Position numbers and translations under genes: made by a program
Source: Mycolicibacterium holsaticum DSM 44478 = JCM 12374
Lineage (GTDB): Bacteria; Actinomycetota; Actinomycetes; Mycobacteriales; Mycobacteriaceae
Assembly: GCF_019645835.1 (NCBI RefSeq)
Contig: NZ_CP080998.1
Location: forward strand, 3,906,001-3,970,000
DNA length: 64,000 nucleotides
Direction of reading: 5' to 3'
In this document: positions 1 to 11,008 of the stretch, one piece after another
Position numbering within the stretch: position 1 is the stretch's first letter
Layout: each line of letters begins with the position of its first letter
Notes under the pieces: generated by a model
The model's input: the letters and a program-made list of their open reading frames with translations, nothing else
Told to the model about the DNA's origin: nothing
The model's database searches: none

Positions 1-2249
1 GCCGCCCCGGCGAGATGGATCTGGGCGTGCTCGAGCGGGGTGACCTTGAGGGCCTCCTGGGCTGCGGTTCGCACCGCGTCGACCCGCGAGATGCCCTCGG
101 GTGTCCCCGGATCGTCACGATGCGTGATGATCAGGCGCAGCGCCTTTCCGTCCGGTGAGAAGAACAGGTCCATGGCGCGTTTGAAGTCCTCGTTCTCGAA
201 GACTTCGGGCGGCAGATAGAACGAGTCGTCGTTTTGGGCGGCGTCGTACGCCTTACCCAGCGCCGTGGCGTCATGAATCGAGTCGTCGATCAGCGCGAAC
301 ATGCCCGACATGGTGCTGTACATCGTCTGCATCATCGTCCGCATCGCCTTCATGGTGGCGATCATCGGCGGGAACTGCGTGATCAGGTCCTGCTGGAGAA
401 GGTCGAGCTTGTCGACGTGCTCGAGGATCTGGTGCATTTGAACGCTGATCTGGTCGGTGCCGTCGAGCCCCTCGAAGACGGACCGCAACGCCCAGCAGAC
501 GGGAATGTTGTAGCAGTGCGGTTCCCAGAACAGATAGTTGCGGATGGGCCGGAAGAAGTCGTCGAAATTGGCGATATTGTCGCGCAACTCATCGGTGACC
601 ACTGATATTTCCTTGTTCATCAGTGTCGTTTGATGAGTGATGTCGCTGATCTGCGTCATCAGAGAATACGTGCGCTCCATTTGGCTGATCATTTTGTTCA
701 TGTTCTCGACCTGATCGAGCATCCCGTCGATGCGTTCCTTCCCGAACGGAAGGATCTGCATCATGCCGGCGCTTTGCAGGCTGATCTGAAACGGAATCGA
801 CGTGCGCTCGATCGGGGTTCCCTCGGGCCGGGTTATCGTCTGCACCGACGCGATGCCGGGAACGGCGAAGATGCTCTTGGCGAGTTTGTGCAGCACCACG
901 AAATCGGTCGGATTGCGCATGTCATGGTCGGCCTCGAGGATGAGGATGTCCGGCATCATTCGCGACTCGGGGAAGTGTCGCTCGGCGGCCGCATATCCCT
1001 CGTTTGCCGGAATGTCCTGCGGCACGTACAGCCGGTCGTCGTAGCTGGTTTTGTAACCCGGCAGCGCCAACAGTCCGATGAGCGCGACCGCGCAGGATGC
1101 GATGAGAACGGGCCCGGGCCATCGAACGATCGCGGTGCCCAACCGTCGCCATCGGCGCACCATGACCTTCCGCTTGGGCTCGAACAGCCCGAACCGGCTT
1201 CCGACCGAGATGACGGCCGGGATCAACGTGAGCGCCACCGCGACCGCGACGACCATGCCCACCGCGGAAGGTATGCCCATGGTCTGGAAATACGGCAGCC
1301 GGGTGAAGCTGAGACAGAAAATCGCTCCGGCGATCGTCAAACCGGAGGCCAGGACCACCTTCGCGACGCTGCGATACGTGGTGTAGAGCGCCGTTTCCCG
1401 GTCCTCGCCGGCTTGGCGCGCCTCGTGATAGCGGCCGGTGAAGAATATGCCGTAATCGGTTCCGACCGCGATGCCCAGCGATACCAGCAGGTTCACCGCA
1501 AAGGTCGAAAGCCCGAGGACTTCGTTATCGCCGAGAAATGCGACCACTCCCCTGGCCGCCTGCACCTGGATTCCGACCATGAGCAGCAAGAGGATGACGG
1601 TGATGACCGAGCGGTACACGAAAAGCAACATCGTGAAGATCACCGCGAGCGTCACCATGGTGATCGTGATGATCGACTTGTCACCGGCGTGGTTCATGTC
1701 CGCGATCAGCGGCGCGGGCCCCGTGACGTAGGCGCGGACCCCCGGCGGCGCGGGCGTCCGTTCGACGATGTCGCGGATGGCTTCCACGGACTCGTTGGAC
1801 AGGGCTTCGCCTTGGTTACCGGCGAGGTTCAACTGGACGTAGGCGCCCATACTGTCGGAGCTCTCTACCCCCGCCGCGGTGAGCGGATCCCCCCAGTAGT
1901 CCTGGACATGCTGGACATGCCTGGGGTCGTCGCGCAGCTGACGAATCAATTCGTCGTAGTAGAGGTGTGCGTCCGCACCGAGCGGCCGGTCGCCCTCGAT
2001 GATGATCATCGCCATGCTGTCGGAATCGGATTCCTGGAAAACCTCACCCATGCGCTGCATCGCGCGGAACGACGGTGCGTCCTTGGGGATCACCGACACG
2101 GAGCTGTCCCGACCGACCTGTTCCAGCGACGGGATGAGGAAGGTCGCGATGGCGACGAGGATCAACCACCCGATGATGATCGGTACCGAAAACCGGTAGA
2201 TGGTGCGAGCCACGAACGGGCGGCGGTCGTCGACTTTCTGGTCGCTCAT
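1..2249 (-). CDS. MmpL-family RND transporter, second of tandem pair (3' end beyond left edge)
   Basis: This is the N-terminal ~749 residues of a mycobacterial MmpL inner-membrane transporter; the end lies outside the window. MmpL proteins export lipids or siderophores using the proton gradient. An N-terminal membrane helix follows [13 protein letters not shown], then comes a periplasmic domain, a helix bundle with the [11 protein letters not shown] proton-relay motif, and the long second periplasmic loop. I start it at 2249 because GAAGG-CCGC-ATG is identical to the start context of the upstream MmpL. An in-frame ATG at 2300 overlaps the upstream stop by 11 bp and would add 17 residues. It is very similar along its whole length to the upstream MmpL, so it is a tandem duplicate. 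A glycopeptidolipid-type mmpS4-mmpL4a-mmpL4b locus is one reading of the arrangement, but the diagnostic neighbours would lie off the left edge. Confidence 0.93.
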   Translation of the reverse strand, partial: MSDQKVDDRRPFVARTIYRFSVPIIIGWLILVAIATFLIPSLEQVGRDSSVSVIPKDAPSFRAMQRMGEVFQESDSDSMAMIIIEGDRPLGADAHLYYDELIRQLRDDPRHVQHVQDYWGDPLTAAGVESSDSMGAYVQLNLAGNQGEALSNESVEAIRDIVERTPAPPGVRAYVTGPAPLIADMNHAGDKSIITITMVTLAVIFTMLLFVYRSVITVILLLLMVGIQVQAARGVVAFLGDNEVLGLSTFAVNLLVSLGIAVGTDYGIFFTGRYHEARQAGEDRETALYTTYRSVAKVVLASGLTIAGAIFCLSFTRLPYFQTMGIPSAVGMVVAVAVALTLIPAVISVGSRFGLFEPKRKVMVRRWRRLGTAIVRWPGPVLIASCAVALIGLLALPGYKTSYDDRLYVPQDIPANEGYAAAERHFPESRMMPDILILEADHDMRNPTDFVVLHKLAKSIFAVPGIASVQTITRPEGTPIERTSIPFQISLQSAGMMQILPFGKERIDGMLDQVENMNKMISQMERTYSLMTQISDITHQTTLMNKEISVVTDELRDNIANFDDFFRPIRNYLFWEPHCYNIPVCWALRSVFEGLDGTDQISVQMHQILEHVDKLDLLQQDLITQFPPMIATMKAMRTMMQTMYSTMSGMFALIDDSIHDATALGKAYDAAQNDDSFYLPPEVFENEDFKRAMDLFFSPDGKALRLIITHRDDPGTPEGISRVDAVRTAAQEALKVTPLEHAQIHLAGA

Positions 2250-2289
2250 GCGGCCTTCAACGAAGCCGAGGTAAACGCGTTCATTGCGG

Positions 2290-5193
2290 TCAGCGCTCAT
2301 CCTTCTGCAGCAGGGAACGCACCAGCGGACGCGGTCCCCTTGTGCGCCGTGCCGCCGAAGCTGGCCGTGGATGCACCTGTAGCGGCCACCAGAACCACCG
2401 GCCCAGCAGCGCGGCGATCGACGGCGTCATGAACGCGCGAACCACCAACGTGTCGAACAACAGCCCGACGCCGATCGTCGACCCCAGCTGCCCGATGGTC
2501 TGCAGGTCGCTGACCACCATCGACAACATGGTGAAGGCGAACACCAGGCCCGCGGCCGTCACCACCTTGCCGCTGCCGCCCATGGCCCGGATGATGCCGG
2601 TGTTCAACCCGGCACCTATCTCCTCTTTCATCCGCGACACCAGCAGCAGGTTGTAGTCCGAGCCGACCGCCAACAAGATGATCACCGACATCGCCAGCAC
2701 CACCCAGTTCAGTGGTATGCCGAGGATGTGTTGCCAGATCAGCACCGAGAGCCCGAATGCCGCACCCAGCGAAAGCGCCACCGTGCCAACGATCACCAGC
2801 GCGGCGATGAAACTTCGCGTGATGATCAGCATGATGCAGAAGATCAGGCAGAGCGCGGCGGTCGCCGCGATCAAAAGGTCGTACGTCGAGCCTTCGACGA
2901 TGTCCTTGACCGATGCCGCGGTGCCGGTCAGATAGATGTCGGCACTTTGCAGCGGGGTTCCCTTGAGCGCCTCCTGCGCCGCGGTGAGGATCGGATCGAC
3001 CCGCGACATGCCCTCCGTCGTCGCGGGGTCGCCCCGCTGAGAGATGAGCATGCGAGCCGCCTTGCCGTCCGGGGACAGAAAGACATTCATCACCCGTTTG
3101 AAATCCTCGTTGTCGAAGACTTCCGGCGGCAGATAGAACGAGTCGTCGTTCTTGGCGGCGTTGAACGCCTTGCCCATGGCGGTGGCGTTGTCGTTCGTCT
3201 CCTCCATCTGGGCGAGGATGCCGGACATGGTGCTGTGCATCGTCAGCATCATTTCCCGCGTCGAGCGCATGGTCTCGATCATCACCGGGAACTGCTCGGC
3301 CATCTGCGGCAGGATTTTGTCCAGCCGATCGAGGTTGTCGACCAGCCCGCGCAGCTTCGCGGTGATTTGGTCGACACCGTCGAGGGTGTCGAAAACGGAT
3401 CTCACCGCGAAGCACAGCGGAATGTTGTAGCAGTGCGGTTCCCAGTACAGATAATTTCGAATTGGCCTGAAGAAGTCGTCGAAATTCGCGACGTTATCGC
3501 GCAGTTGGTTGGTGATGTCTTCCAGCTCATGCGTTTTCGCGACCATGTCATGGGTGGTGCTGACCATTTCTTCGGTCAGCGCCTGCATGCGCTTCATGAT
3601 GGCGATCGTCTCGAGCATGTCGTCGGCCTGGACCAGCAGGTCATCCATCCGCGCCTTCTGGAACGGCAACAACTGTGATTGGCTCGCGCTGCTCATGCTG
3701 AGCATGAACGGAATCGTGGTGTTGTTCAGCGGCTCGCCCCCTGGCCGGGTCACCGCTTGTACCCGGGACACACCTTCCACGCCTTGCACGGCTTTGGCCA
3801 GTTTGTTCAGGACCAAAAAGTCCGCCGAGTTACGCATGTCGTGGTCGGCCTCGATCAGCAGAATGTCGGGGGCCATCATCAGCGACTGCGGGAAATGTCG
3901 TTCCGCGGCTGCGTATCCCACGCTGGCGGGGATGTCTTTCGGAAGATATGCCTGGTCGTTGTAGCTGGCCTGATATCCCGGCAGTGCCAGCAGGCCGATG
4001 AGCGAGACCGCGAGCGTTGCGGCCAGGATGGGCGCCGGCCACCGAACCACCGCGGTACCGACCCGCCGCCAACGACGGGTCGCGAGTTTTCGTTTCGGCT
4101 CGAAGAGCCCGATTCGGCTTCCTGCGGCGATAACGGCCGGAACCAGCGTCACCGCCACCAGAACGGCGATGACCATACCCACAGCGGTGGGGACGCCAAG
4201 CGTCTGGTAAACGGGCAGCCTGGTGAAGCGCAGGCACAAGACCGCGCCGGCGATCGTGAAGCCGGACGCCAATACCACCTTGGCGACGCTGTGATAGGTG
4301 GTGTAGAAGGCGGTTTCCCGATCCTCGCCGGCTTGACGTGCCTCCTGATATCGGCCGGTGAAAAATATGCCGTAATCGGTGCCTGCCGCGATCGCGAGCG
4401 GTACCAGCAGGTTGACGACAAACGTGGTGATGCCAATGACTTCCAGATCACCGAGGAATGCGACCGTACCCCTGGCGATGATCAGTTCGACGACGACGAT
4501 CAACAGCAGCAGAACGACGGTGATGACCGAGCGGTAGACCAGCAGCAGCATCGTGAAGATCACCGCGAAACTCAACGATGTCACGAGCAGCACCGTCCGG
4601 TTGCCCGCCGGACCCAGGTCGGCGGCGAACGCCGCGGGGCCGGTGACAAACGCCTCCACCCCGTTCGGCGGTGGCGTGCGGTCCACGATGTCGCGGATGG
4701 CCCGCAGGGATTCGTTCACCGTGACGCCGTCGCGGTTGGCGGCGAGGTTCACCTGGACATAGGCGGCCTTACCGTCGGCACTCTGGGCGGCGCCCTGGGT
4801 GATCGGATCGCCCCAGAAGTCCTGAACGTGCTGCACATGTGTCGTGTCATCGCGCAGCGCCTTGACCAGCTCGTCGTAGTACGCATGGGTGTCGTCGCCG
4901 AGGGGCTGCTGACCCTCGAAAACGATCATCGCCACGGCACCGGAGTTGGCTTCGTCGAACACCGCGCCCATGCGCTGCATCGCCTGGAACGACGGCGCGG
5001 CGGTCGGGCTCATCTCGACCGGATGCTGCTTCTCGACCATCTCCAGCGAGGGGACCCCCATGGTGAGGAGCACAGCGACCGCCAACCACCCGAGAATGAT
5101 CGGCACCGAGAAGCGGTGGACCAGTTTTGCCACGAACGGCGGACGTTTGGCCGTGCGCAACGGCTCCGTCTTGGGATCGCTGGGGTGCGTCAT
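2290..5193 (-). CDS. MmpL-family RND transporter, first of tandem pair
   Basis: A 967-aa, about 12-helix MmpL transporter of the MmpL4/5 size class. Both proton-relay Asp-Tyr pairs are visible: GTDYGIFF in the first membrane bundle and [12 protein letters not shown] in the second. Two periplasmic porter domains lie between, the second with a helical Met-rich stretch (around [13 protein letters not shown]). The reading frame continues upstream to 5280, but the start is taken at 5193, where ATG overlaps the mmpS stop (ATGA) and is preceded by GAAGG. It is translationally coupled to mmpS and followed with an 11-bp overlap or a short gap by the second mmpL. The cargo is unknown; MmpS4/MmpL4 and MmpS5/MmpL5 relatives move siderophores or glycopeptidolipids. 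Confidence 0.94.
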   Translation of the reverse strand: MTHPSDPKTEPLRTAKRPPFVAKLVHRFSVPIILGWLAVAVLLTMGVPSLEMVEKQHPVEMSPTAAPSFQAMQRMGAVFDEANSGAVAMIVFEGQQPLGDDTHAYYDELVKALRDDTTHVQHVQDFWGDPITQGAAQSADGKAAYVQVNLAANRDGVTVNESLRAIRDIVDRTPPPNGVEAFVTGPAAFAADLGPAGNRTVLLVTSLSFAVIFTMLLLVYRSVITVVLLLLIVVVELIIARGTVAFLGDLEVIGITTFVVNLLVPLAIAAGTDYGIFFTGRYQEARQAGEDRETAFYTTYHSVAKVVLASGFTIAGAVLCLRFTRLPVYQTLGVPTAVGMVIAVLVAVTLVPAVIAAGSRIGLFEPKRKLATRRWRRVGTAVVRWPAPILAATLAVSLIGLLALPGYQASYNDQAYLPKDIPASVGYAAAERHFPQSLMMAPDILLIEADHDMRNSADFLVLNKLAKAVQGVEGVSRVQAVTRPGGEPLNNTTIPFMLSMSSASQSQLLPFQKARMDDLLVQADDMLETIAIMKRMQALTEEMVSTTHDMVAKTHELEDITNQLRDNVANFDDFFRPIRNYLYWEPHCYNIPLCFAVRSVFDTLDGVDQITAKLRGLVDNLDRLDKILPQMAEQFPVMIETMRSTREMMLTMHSTMSGILAQMEETNDNATAMGKAFNAAKNDDSFYLPPEVFDNEDFKRVMNVFLSPDGKAARMLISQRGDPATTEGMSRVDPILTAAQEALKGTPLQSADIYLTGTAASVKDIVEGSTYDLLIAATAALCLIFCIMLIITRSFIAALVIVGTVALSLGAAFGLSVLIWQHILGIPLNWVVLAMSVIILLAVGSDYNLLLVSRMKEEIGAGLNTGIIRAMGGSGKVVTAAGLVFAFTMLSMVVSDLQTIGQLGSTIGVGLLFDTLVVRAFMTPSIAALLGRWFWWPLQVHPRPASAARRTRGPRPLVRSLLQKDER

Positions 5194-5621
5194 GCGGCCT
5201 TCAGCACGCAGAAGGTGAACGCGCTGACTCCGTGCCGGACTCGTTCGGCTTCGACCTTGTCGCCCACCGTGATGCGGCACCCGATGGTGTCACCCGTTCC
5301 CTGCGCAGAGATGCTTCCCATCGCCGTCGCCTCCGTGATCGGGAAATCCAGCGTCCACGGCAGCGGGGCCCCTTCGATCCGCTGTGGGTCGGCGTTGTCG
5401 TCGAAGTAGCTGATGTCCGCTACAGACCCCGGTGGGCCGAATATCTCGTAGGTCAGGTGCTTGGGATTGTGGGGTCGGCGCTGCTCAGTTTCCGTGCTGG
5501 CATACGTCGGCCGATGCTCGTTGCCGAAGACGTTATGTAACCGCGACACGGTAAAGCCACCGGCGACGGCCACTATCGCGATGACGAGCGGAATCCACAG
5601 CCGCCTCAGAATCCTGAAAAT
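5190..5621 (-). CDS. MmpS-family accessory protein, apparent AUU start
   Basis: A 143-aa MmpS protein: a short cytoplasmic N-terminus, one membrane helix (around [16 protein letters not shown]) and a periplasmic beta domain that partners MmpL. The family normally starts at Met about 10 residues before the helix. In this frame there is no ATG, GTG or TTG between the upstream stop (TGA about 18 bp before 5621) and a GTG at 5573, which lies inside the helix. An ATT at 5621 sits six bases after a strong AGAAGGGA ribosome site and gives the expected N-terminus ([12 protein letters not shown]). I therefore place the start there. A sequencing error or a CTG start are alternatives. The stop overlaps the mmpL start as ATGA. 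Confidence 0.85.
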   Translation of the reverse strand: MFRILRRLWIPLVIAIVAVAGGFTVSRLHNVFGNEHRPTYASTETEQRRPHNPKHLTYEIFGPPGSVADISYFDDNADPQRIEGAPLPWTLDFPITEATAMGSISAQGTGDTIGCRITVGDKVEAERVRHGVSAFTFCVLKAA

Positions 5622-6450
5622 GTCAGATCCCTTCTGTTCTCAGTCCTGGTGCCATGCGGCCGCTCGGTCGTTCATGCAACTACACACTTGGTGCGACACG
5701 CCAAACGGCGCTACCTAGAACGCGGAGTCGCGCAGGTGAGCCGTGTGGCGGTCACCGCAAATGCGCGGCGCCTCCGGGTGCGCGACTCGGTCCCGGAGAG
5801 TGTTCCATGTCGGTGCCTCCGAAATCCGGTCATGCCCGACGCGATCGTAATGCATACCTCCTGCGTGTTACCCCCGGTCCGGATATTCTCTCAGCACATC
5901 CGCAAATTATGTCGTTGGTGCTCTGATTTGGCGTCACCGCTCTTTGGAATGCGCCCGCGCCGAAGCGACAAACGCCACCAGCCGCGACGATCTCATCGCG
6001 CTCGGGACGCGCGATGTGCCCGTTGCAAACGGTCGGCGCCAACGCACCCTTTCGTTCTCGGGACTGGCCGGCCGTCCTGTGTGTTCGATTGCGGGAAATG
6101 AGTATTCGCTCGCAATACGTGTCGCCCCGGCCCGTGGCGCCCCCTGGGCGTCCCGGCCGCACACACCGTTTCCGTCCTGGAGTTTTCGGCACCCGACTCT
6201 TAACCTCCGGCGTTATCGGCCCGGATTCTTCGGTCGGCGATGCCGAATAGCGGCGGCACGGGAATTGCGCCGCATGGATCTGCTTCTGGCAACGGCGAGT
6301 AGGTTGCCGCGCGGAAGGGTGGACCGCCCAGACTGGTCGACGCGCGGCCCACGCGCTGGCGTCGGGTGCGGCGATACGCCAACCGACCGGATCGACGAAT
6401 CCAGCAATGACCGGATACGCGGGCTCGGCTCACCCGAATCGGCCGAAAAA
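5622..6450. other. Gene-free stretch upstream of mmpS
   Basis: About 830 bp with no reading frame that has a recognisable protein family, good start context or mycobacterial codon bias. The frames present on both strands are arginine- and proline-rich shadows. It must contain the promoter for the mmpS-mmpL-mmpL operon, but I cannot pick convincing -35/-10 boxes. A short AT-richer patch lies around 5880-5935. Confidence 0.5.
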
Positions 6451-6489
6451 CATGTCTCGGGACATCGGTAGTCGATGTCCCGAGACATG
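6451..6489. terminator. Perfect 17-bp inverted repeat downstream of tRNA-Met
   Basis: Arms 6451-6467 and 6473-6489 are exact reverse complements around a 5-base loop (GTAGT). The repeat begins six bases beyond the CCA end of the minus-strand tRNA gene, where a terminator would be expected, but no T-tract follows in either direction. It may be a terminator without a U-tract, or one copy of a dispersed palindromic repeat. Confidence 0.55.
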
Positions 6490-6494
6490 ATCTT

Positions 6495-6571
6495 TGGTAG
6501 CGGGGACAGGATTTGAACCTGCGACCTCTGGGTTATGAGCCCAGCGAGCTACCGAGCTGCTCCACCCCGCG
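6495..6571 (-). tRNA. tRNA-Met (CAT), initiator type
   Basis: A 77-nt cloverleaf with encoded CCA. The anticodon loop CTCATAA gives CAT. Three consecutive G:C pairs at the base of the anticodon stem (GGG/CCC) and an unpaired first acceptor position (C1 opposite U72) are hallmarks of initiator tRNA. The T-arm carries GGTTCAAATCC. A TAACCT box about 13 bp upstream of the 5' end could be its -10 element; the -35 is unclear. Confidence 0.93.
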
Positions 6572-6758
6572 TCGGGTAAGGGCAAGGTTACCCAAGCGAC
6601 CGTGCACCGCCAAATCGTGCGGTCAATGTGGTCGGTGAATCCGCTCACGGCTGAACGCGCGACGAGCGTGCGCGGACTCGCGCCAAGGCACGGCGTGTCG
6701 ACCGCTGGGCACACCGCGAAGCGTGGGGAACACGCACGCTCGCGGGAAGGGTGGGGTG

Positions 6759-9700
6759 CTAGCTGGTCGTCTGGTACTTGCTCACCGCGTCGTCGAGGCG
6801 TTGCAGCGCCTCGCCGAACTCACCGAAGTTGCCGCTCTGCTGTGCCTGACGCAGCGCATCAAGGGCGGTGTTGACCTCCTGCAGCGCAGCGGCTTTGGCC
6901 GCCGACAGCTGCGTGGGTACACCCGGTGACGCCGCTGCGGGCGGCGCGGGGGCTTGGGGGGCCCGGCCCTGCTGGTCGGCAGGAGGCGCGGCGGTCGGCG
7001 GCTCCCCGTCGGCGGGCGTCGCCGCGGGTGGCGTACCACCCGGCAGCGTCGGCGCCGGCCCGGTGGCCGTCGCATCGGCACCCGGCCCGAACAGTTCGGT
7101 GAGCGCGTCGCGCACCGTGGGGCCGTAACCGACCTTGTCGTTGTACATCATCGCCACGCGGATCAGGCGCGGGTACGACGACGCGGCGTCACTGCTGCCC
7201 GGCGATGCGTACACCGGCGCGACGTAGAGCAGCCCGCCCTGGACCAACGGCAGCGTGAGCAGGTTGCCCCACCGGATGCGGTTCTGGTTGTCGCGACCGA
7301 TGACGCCGAGGTCCTGGCTCACCGCGGTGTCGGTGCTGATCGCGTTGAACGCCAGCTTGGGACCGTTCACCTGGCCGGGGATCGTCAGCACCGTGAGCTT
7401 GCCGTAGGTGTCGGGATCCGAACTGGCGCTGATGTAGGCGGCCAGGAAGTCACGACGGAAACGGTTCATCGCGGTCGTCAGCTGGAACGACGCAGTGCTG
7501 TCGTTGTCCGCGAGGTCCCTTGCCACGATGTAGTACGGCGGCTGGAAGCTGCTTGCGGTCGGGTTCGGGTCCAACGGCACGTCCCAGAAATCCGACGTGG
7601 AGAAGAACGTGACCGGATCGTCGACGTGGTATTTCGCCAGCAGCGCGCGCTGCACCTTGAACAGGTCTTCGGGGTAGCGCAGGTGCTGCTCGAGCTCGTC
7701 TGAGATGTCGCCCTTGGGCTTAACGGTGTTCGGGAACACCTTCATCCACGCCTGCAGCACCGGGTCCTGCTCATCCTGTGCGTACAGCGTCACGGTGCCG
7801 TCGTAGGCGTCGACGGTCGCCTTGACCGAGTTGCGGATGTAGGACACCTGCTTGTCGGGTGGCAACCGGTTGAAGGTCACCTCGTTGGAATCCGCGGTGG
7901 CGCTCGAGAGCACCGTGGATTCCGAATACGGATAGTTGTCCAGCGTGGTGTAGCCGTCCACGATCCACACCATGCGCTTGTTGACGATCGCGGGGTACAC
8001 GCTGGTATCGGTGGTCAGCCATGGCGCCACCGCCTCCACCCGGTCGGCGGGGTCGCGGTTGAACAGGATCTTGCTGTTCTCACCGATCACGTTGGAAAAC
8101 AGGAAGTTTCGTTCGGCGAACTTGGCCGCGAACAGCGAACGGGCCAGCCAGTTGCCGACCGGGACACCGCCGCTGCCGGTGTAGGTGTAGTTGCGCGTCT
8201 CGGTGCTGGTCTCGAAGTCGTACTCACGTGGCGCGCCGTTCTCCCCGACGATCGCGTAGTCGGCGGGCGTGTTGGCGATCACCGGGCCGAAGTAGATACG
8301 CGGTTGGTCCAGCGGCGCAGGACCCTGGTTGATGTTCCCGTCCGGGCCGACCGCGTTGACCAGAAACTCCGGATATCCGCCGTTCTGGTTGGGGTCGTTG
8401 GCGATGCCGCGCACGGTGTTTGCCGGTGAGGCGATGAAGCCGTTGCCGTGGGTGTAAACCGAGTGCCGGTTGATCCAGTCGCGCTGGTTGTCGATCAGCC
8501 TGTCCGGGTTCAGTTCCCGCGCCGCCACCACGTAGTCACGCAGGTTGCCGTCGGGTCCGGTGTAGCGGTCCATCGACAGCTGATCGGGGAAGTAATAGAA
8601 GTTCTTGCCCTGCTGGAACTGGGTGAACGCGGGGCTGACGATGGTGGGATCGAGCAGCCGGATGTTCGATGTGGTCGCCCGGTCGGCGGCCACCTGCTGG
8701 GCCGTCGCCTGCGCGTCGCCGCTGTAGTTGCGGTAGGTGACCACCTCGTCGGTCAGGCCGTAGGCCTGCCTGGTGGCAACGATACTTCGGCTGATGTATT
8801 CGCTTTCCTTTTGCGCCGCATTGGGTTTGACGCTGAACTGCTCCACGATCAGCGGCCAGCCCGCGCCGACGATCAGCGAAGACAGCAGCAGAAGCACCAC
8901 GCCGATGGCCGGAATGCGCAAGTCGCGCAGCACGATCGCCGAGAACACCGCCGCGGCGCAGATCACCGCGATCGCCATCAGGATCAGCTTCGCGGGCAGC
9001 ACCGCGTTGATGTCGGTGTAGCCGGCCCCGGTGAACGGTTTCGCCGCCCTGGTGTGGCTCAACAGCTCGTAGCGGTCGATCCAGTACGCGAGCGCCTTCA
9101 GCAGCATCAGGATGCCGACTAGTGAGATCAGCTGGATCCGGGCCGAGCGGCTGAGCGCGCCGGTACGGCCCGACAGCCGGATACCGCCGAACAGGTAATG
9201 GCCCAGCAGGTTGGCGATGAACGCCAGGAACGCCGCGACGAACAGGTAGTTCAGAACCAGCCGGTAGAACGGCAGGTCGAAGGCGTAGAAACCCAGATCC
9301 TTACCGAACTGCGGATCGGTGACGCCGAAATCGCCGCCGTGCAGGAACAGCTGCACCGTCTCCCACTGCCCGAGGGCGAAGAGCCCGGCGAACAACCCGA
9401 TGATCGCGGGCACGCCGATGCCGACCAGCTTCAGCCGTGTCATCACCGCGGTGCGGTAGCGGGCCACCGGATCGTTGGGTCCGTCGGTGGGCACGAACAC
9501 CGGTCTGGTGCGGTACGCCAACGCCAGCCCGGCGAACACGATCGCCCCGATCAGCAGGGTCACCACCAGGAACAAGACGATCTGGGTGAACAGCACCGTC
9601 GTGAACACCGAGCGGTAGCCGAGCTCACCGAACCACAGCCAGTCGACGTAGGTGTCGATCAGCCGCGGGCCGATCAGCAGTAGCAGGACGACGGCCACCC

Positions 9701-9770
9701 CGACCGCGATGAGAATCCGGCTACGTCGTGTCAGCGTTGGCATCCTTGCCGCCGCGGGCCGCATACCCAC
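6759..9770 (-). CDS. UPF0182 family multi-pass membrane protein (Rv3193c-like)
   Basis: A 1003-aa protein with about seven membrane helices in the first 330 residues, a large extracytoplasmic domain (about 340-880, rich in NYTYTG and YFP-type motifs) and a Pro/Ala-rich tail (about 900-960) before a short helical end. This is the architecture and length of the actinobacterial UPF0182 family. The function is unknown. The start [19 protein letters not shown] matches the usual N-terminus of the family. It lies 81 bp downstream of the Lon-like protease gene on the same strand, as in M. tuberculosis, so the two may be co-transcribed. Confidence 0.93.
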   Translation of the reverse strand: MGMRPAAARMPTLTRRSRILIAVGVAVVLLLLIGPRLIDTYVDWLWFGELGYRSVFTTVLFTQIVLFLVVTLLIGAIVFAGLALAYRTRPVFVPTDGPNDPVARYRTAVMTRLKLVGIGVPAIIGLFAGLFALGQWETVQLFLHGGDFGVTDPQFGKDLGFYAFDLPFYRLVLNYLFVAAFLAFIANLLGHYLFGGIRLSGRTGALSRSARIQLISLVGILMLLKALAYWIDRYELLSHTRAAKPFTGAGYTDINAVLPAKLILMAIAVICAAAVFSAIVLRDLRIPAIGVVLLLLSSLIVGAGWPLIVEQFSVKPNAAQKESEYISRSIVATRQAYGLTDEVVTYRNYSGDAQATAQQVAADRATTSNIRLLDPTIVSPAFTQFQQGKNFYYFPDQLSMDRYTGPDGNLRDYVVAARELNPDRLIDNQRDWINRHSVYTHGNGFIASPANTVRGIANDPNQNGGYPEFLVNAVGPDGNINQGPAPLDQPRIYFGPVIANTPADYAIVGENGAPREYDFETSTETRNYTYTGSGGVPVGNWLARSLFAAKFAERNFLFSNVIGENSKILFNRDPADRVEAVAPWLTTDTSVYPAIVNKRMVWIVDGYTTLDNYPYSESTVLSSATADSNEVTFNRLPPDKQVSYIRNSVKATVDAYDGTVTLYAQDEQDPVLQAWMKVFPNTVKPKGDISDELEQHLRYPEDLFKVQRALLAKYHVDDPVTFFSTSDFWDVPLDPNPTASSFQPPYYIVARDLADNDSTASFQLTTAMNRFRRDFLAAYISASSDPDTYGKLTVLTIPGQVNGPKLAFNAISTDTAVSQDLGVIGRDNQNRIRWGNLLTLPLVQGGLLYVAPVYASPGSSDAASSYPRLIRVAMMYNDKVGYGPTVRDALTELFGPGADATATGPAPTLPGGTPPAATPADGEPPTAAPPADQQGRAPQAPAPPAAASPGVPTQLSAAKAAALQEVNTALDALRQAQQSGNFGEFGEALQRLDDAVSKYQTTS

Positions 9771-9851
9771 TCGTCAACTCCAGTCTTGCCGATTTCTCAC
9801 GTCGCCACCCGACGTGGGAACAACTGTACGCAAGCGCGTAGCGCCCAAGAT

Positions 9852-10874
9852 TCAACAGTGCGGACGTTCGCCATCGGCGGAAAGGGACTCCAAGGCGTCC
9901 ACCGCCGTCGTGAGGGTGTCGACCTTGAGCAGTTCCAGACCGTCCTGGGGTACCGACTTGGCTTCCTCGCAGTTGTCGGCGGGCACCAGAAAGACCGTCG
10001 CGCCCGCGTCCCGGGCGGCCAGCATCTTGTGGGTGATGCCGCCGATCGCTCCGACATGGCCGTCGCCGGTGATGGTCCCCGTCCCCGCGACGAACTGGCC
10101 GTCGTTGAGCTCTCCGGGGGTGAGCTTATCGACGACGGCGAGGCTGAAGATCAACCCCGCCGACGGGCCGCCGATATTGGCCAGGTTGAAGTCGATGGAA
10201 AACGGCGCCCACGGCGCGTCGAGGACGCCGATCCCGAGGTAGCCCTGCTCCCCCTCGGGATGCTTGCCCATGGTGATGGTGGCGGCGCCGGGCGGGGCGT
10301 CCTTGCGCCGGTAGTCCAGTGTGACGGTGTCGCCGGGCTTGGTTTGTTTGATCAGCGCCTGGAACTGTTCGAGGTTGGCCACCGGCTTGCCGTTGACGCC
10401 GTCGATCGCGTCGCCGTCGTGCAGCTTGCCCGCCGACGGCCCGGGGTCGTTGACGTTTTCCACCGTGACGGCCATCGGATAGTCCAGGTAGAGCAGCGCG
10501 GCGTATTCGGCACTGCGCTCGGAGCGACGGAAGTCGGTGGTGTTGGCCTCGTTGATCTCTTCTCGCGTCTTGTCGGGCGGATAGACCAGCTCGCGCGGCA
10601 CCAACTGCTCACGCCCCGACAGCCACAGCACCAGTGCCTGCCCCAGGGTCAGGCCGTCACGCTGGGACACGGTGGTCATGTTCAGGTGTCCGGCAGTGGG
10701 ATAGACGTCGGTGCCTTCGATGTCGACGACCTCCTGCCCGTCGACCTCGCCCAGGGTGTTGAACGTCGGGCCCGGTCCGAGCGACACGAATGGCACCACC
10801 ACCAGCGACACCAGCACCCCGAACGCCAAGATCGGGACGAGGGCGACGAGCAACGTCAGAATCCGCCTGTTCAC
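9852..10874 (-). CDS. PDZ-domain Lon-type serine protease (Rv3194c-like)
   Basis: A 340-aa membrane-anchored protease. One N-terminal helix (LLVALVPILAFGVLV) is followed by a PDZ domain (about 120-200, DGDAIDGVNGKPV) and a C-terminal Lon protease domain. The Ser-Lys dyad is recognisable as the Ser of GGPSAGL and the Lys of GGITHKM. The GTG start at 10874 gives VNRRILTLLVALV, matching the family. An upstream ATG at 10925 would add 17 unlikely residues. The active site should face outside the membrane. Confidence 0.93.
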   Translation of the reverse strand: MNRRILTLLVALVPILAFGVLVSLVVVPFVSLGPGPTFNTLGEVDGQEVVDIEGTDVYPTAGHLNMTTVSQRDGLTLGQALVLWLSGREQLVPRELVYPPDKTREEINEANTTDFRRSERSAEYAALLYLDYPMAVTVENVNDPGPSAGKLHDGDAIDGVNGKPVANLEQFQALIKQTKPGDTVTLDYRRKDAPPGAATITMGKHPEGEQGYLGIGVLDAPWAPFSIDFNLANIGGPSAGLIFSLAVVDKLTPGELNDGQFVAGTGTITGDGHVGAIGGITHKMLAARDAGATVFLVPADNCEEAKSVPQDGLELLKVDTLTTAVDALESLSADGERPHC

Positions 10875-11008
10875 GCCGCCCAATCTAAAGGTTGCGGTGT
10901 GGGTGTCCTGGACCGTGACCGCCAACGCGAGATCTGCAGCGGCGGTGTTCGCTCTGCGCGTGACGTGCCCGGCGACACGATCAGGTGCTGGTGAGTACGG
11001 TTGAGGAC

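Noticed and set aside
630..5409. Long plus-strand frames (up to 600 codons) opposite the mmpL genes
   Set aside because: They are His/Arg/Asp-rich mirror frames caused by high GC at third positions; the minus strand carries clear MmpL motifs.
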